Shown here piece after piece: positions 63,843 to 64,000 of a stretch of 64,000 nt of DNA. This DNA comes from JAWLHA01 sp041690535. GTDB lineage: Bacteria > Pseudomonadota > Gammaproteobacteria > Thiohalomonadales > Thiohalomonadaceae. A model generated the notes under the pieces. The model was given only the letters and a program-made list of their open reading frames with translations. It was not told the origin of the DNA and ran no database searches. The position numbers and the translations under genes were made by a program. Positions within the stretch are counted from its first letter, which is position 1. Each line of letters begins with the position of its first letter. The stretch covers positions 19,118 through 83,117 of the forward strand of contig JAWLHA010000012.1 of the NCBI GenBank assembly GCA_041690535.1, written 5' to 3'.

Positions 63843-64000
63843 AGCACCGAACAGCTGGACCGAAAGATCGCCAATCGCAGCCAAGTTGCGCCGCAGGTGG
63901 TGGGGGCAGCGAACCGAGGTAGGGTGGATAAGCGCAGCGCATCCACCAATTCGACGCCGCACGGTGGATGCGCTGCGCTTATCCACCCTACATGTTGGGC
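63839..64000. mobile_element. Family B element, copy B3 (cut off by the window edge)
   Basis: It starts CTAGAGCACCGAACAGCTGG and contains the whole central palindrome GTAGGGTGGATAAGCGCAGC / GCTGCGCTTATCCACCCTAC. About 30 bp of the right end should lie beyond the window. Closely similar to B2. Confidence 0.83.

Overview
The window is GC-rich chromosomal DNA from a gammaproteobacterium, probably of the Chromatiales/Thioalkalivibrio-like type. This rests on the gene order of a caa3-type cytochrome oxidase operon, a prkA-yeaH-spoVR stress set, rlmL and slyX, a Sec-type (clade II) nitrous oxide reductase cluster, and palindromic intergenic repeats of kinds common in that group. The organism respires oxygen and can reduce N2O. 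It makes an exopolysaccharide and invests heavily in c-di-GMP signalling. No rRNA, tRNA, CRISPR array or complete transposase gene is visible.

Layout. 1-4.4 kb: a leftward signalling block with a receiver, a receiver-HD-GYP phosphodiesterase, a PAS-GAF-GGDEF cyclase, and a flavodiiron-like (ODP) sensor overlapping the cyclase gene. 4.5-6 kb: a small hypothetical gene and a secreted lipoprotein. 6.1-11.8 kb: a rightward trio of TonB-dependent receptor, ABC-type periplasmic binding protein and hybrid histidine kinase. 12.2-19.4 kb: a leftward cytochrome c oxidase operon (coxB, coxA, small membrane protein, ctaG, coxC, SURF1, Sco-like protein, ctaB) with an inverted DUF2909 gene inside it and no ctaA. 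20-37 kb: an exopolysaccharide locus of mixed orientation, with glycosyltransferases, an AsnB-like amidotransferase, two NodB-type deacetylases, a beta-helix secreted protein, a sulfotransferase, an O-antigen-ligase-like polymerase and two nearly identical FN3 lipoproteins. 37-48 kb: housekeeping and stress genes (rlmL, RibD-like reductase, prkA-yeaH-spoVR, a PmtA-like methyltransferase, SRPBCC protein, slyX, a shortened pirin). 49-63 kb: a degenerate PAS-GGDEF-EAL protein, then nosZ-nosC1-nosC2-nosB-nosD-nosG-nosH-nosF-nosL-nosY, a small secreted protein and a convergent dihaem cytochrome c. FNR/Dnr-type boxes lie before nosZ (two), before nosC2 and before the convergent cytochrome.

Mobile DNA. 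The gaps carry several families of short, non-coding, inverted-repeat elements. Family A has six copies (135-318 bp) with ends of the type CAGGGTRAACGCATACT. Two copies have perfect 10-bp target duplications and a third has 9 of 10, so it behaves as a MITE. Family B (three copies, about 193 bp, CTAG-bounded, core GTGGATAAGCGCAGCGCATC) sits directly against family C (ends GGTGAGAAATGCGGGCTAG) at two separate loci. Two further single-copy fold-back structures lie near coxC and between slyX and pirin. The latter appears to have cut off the end of pirin.
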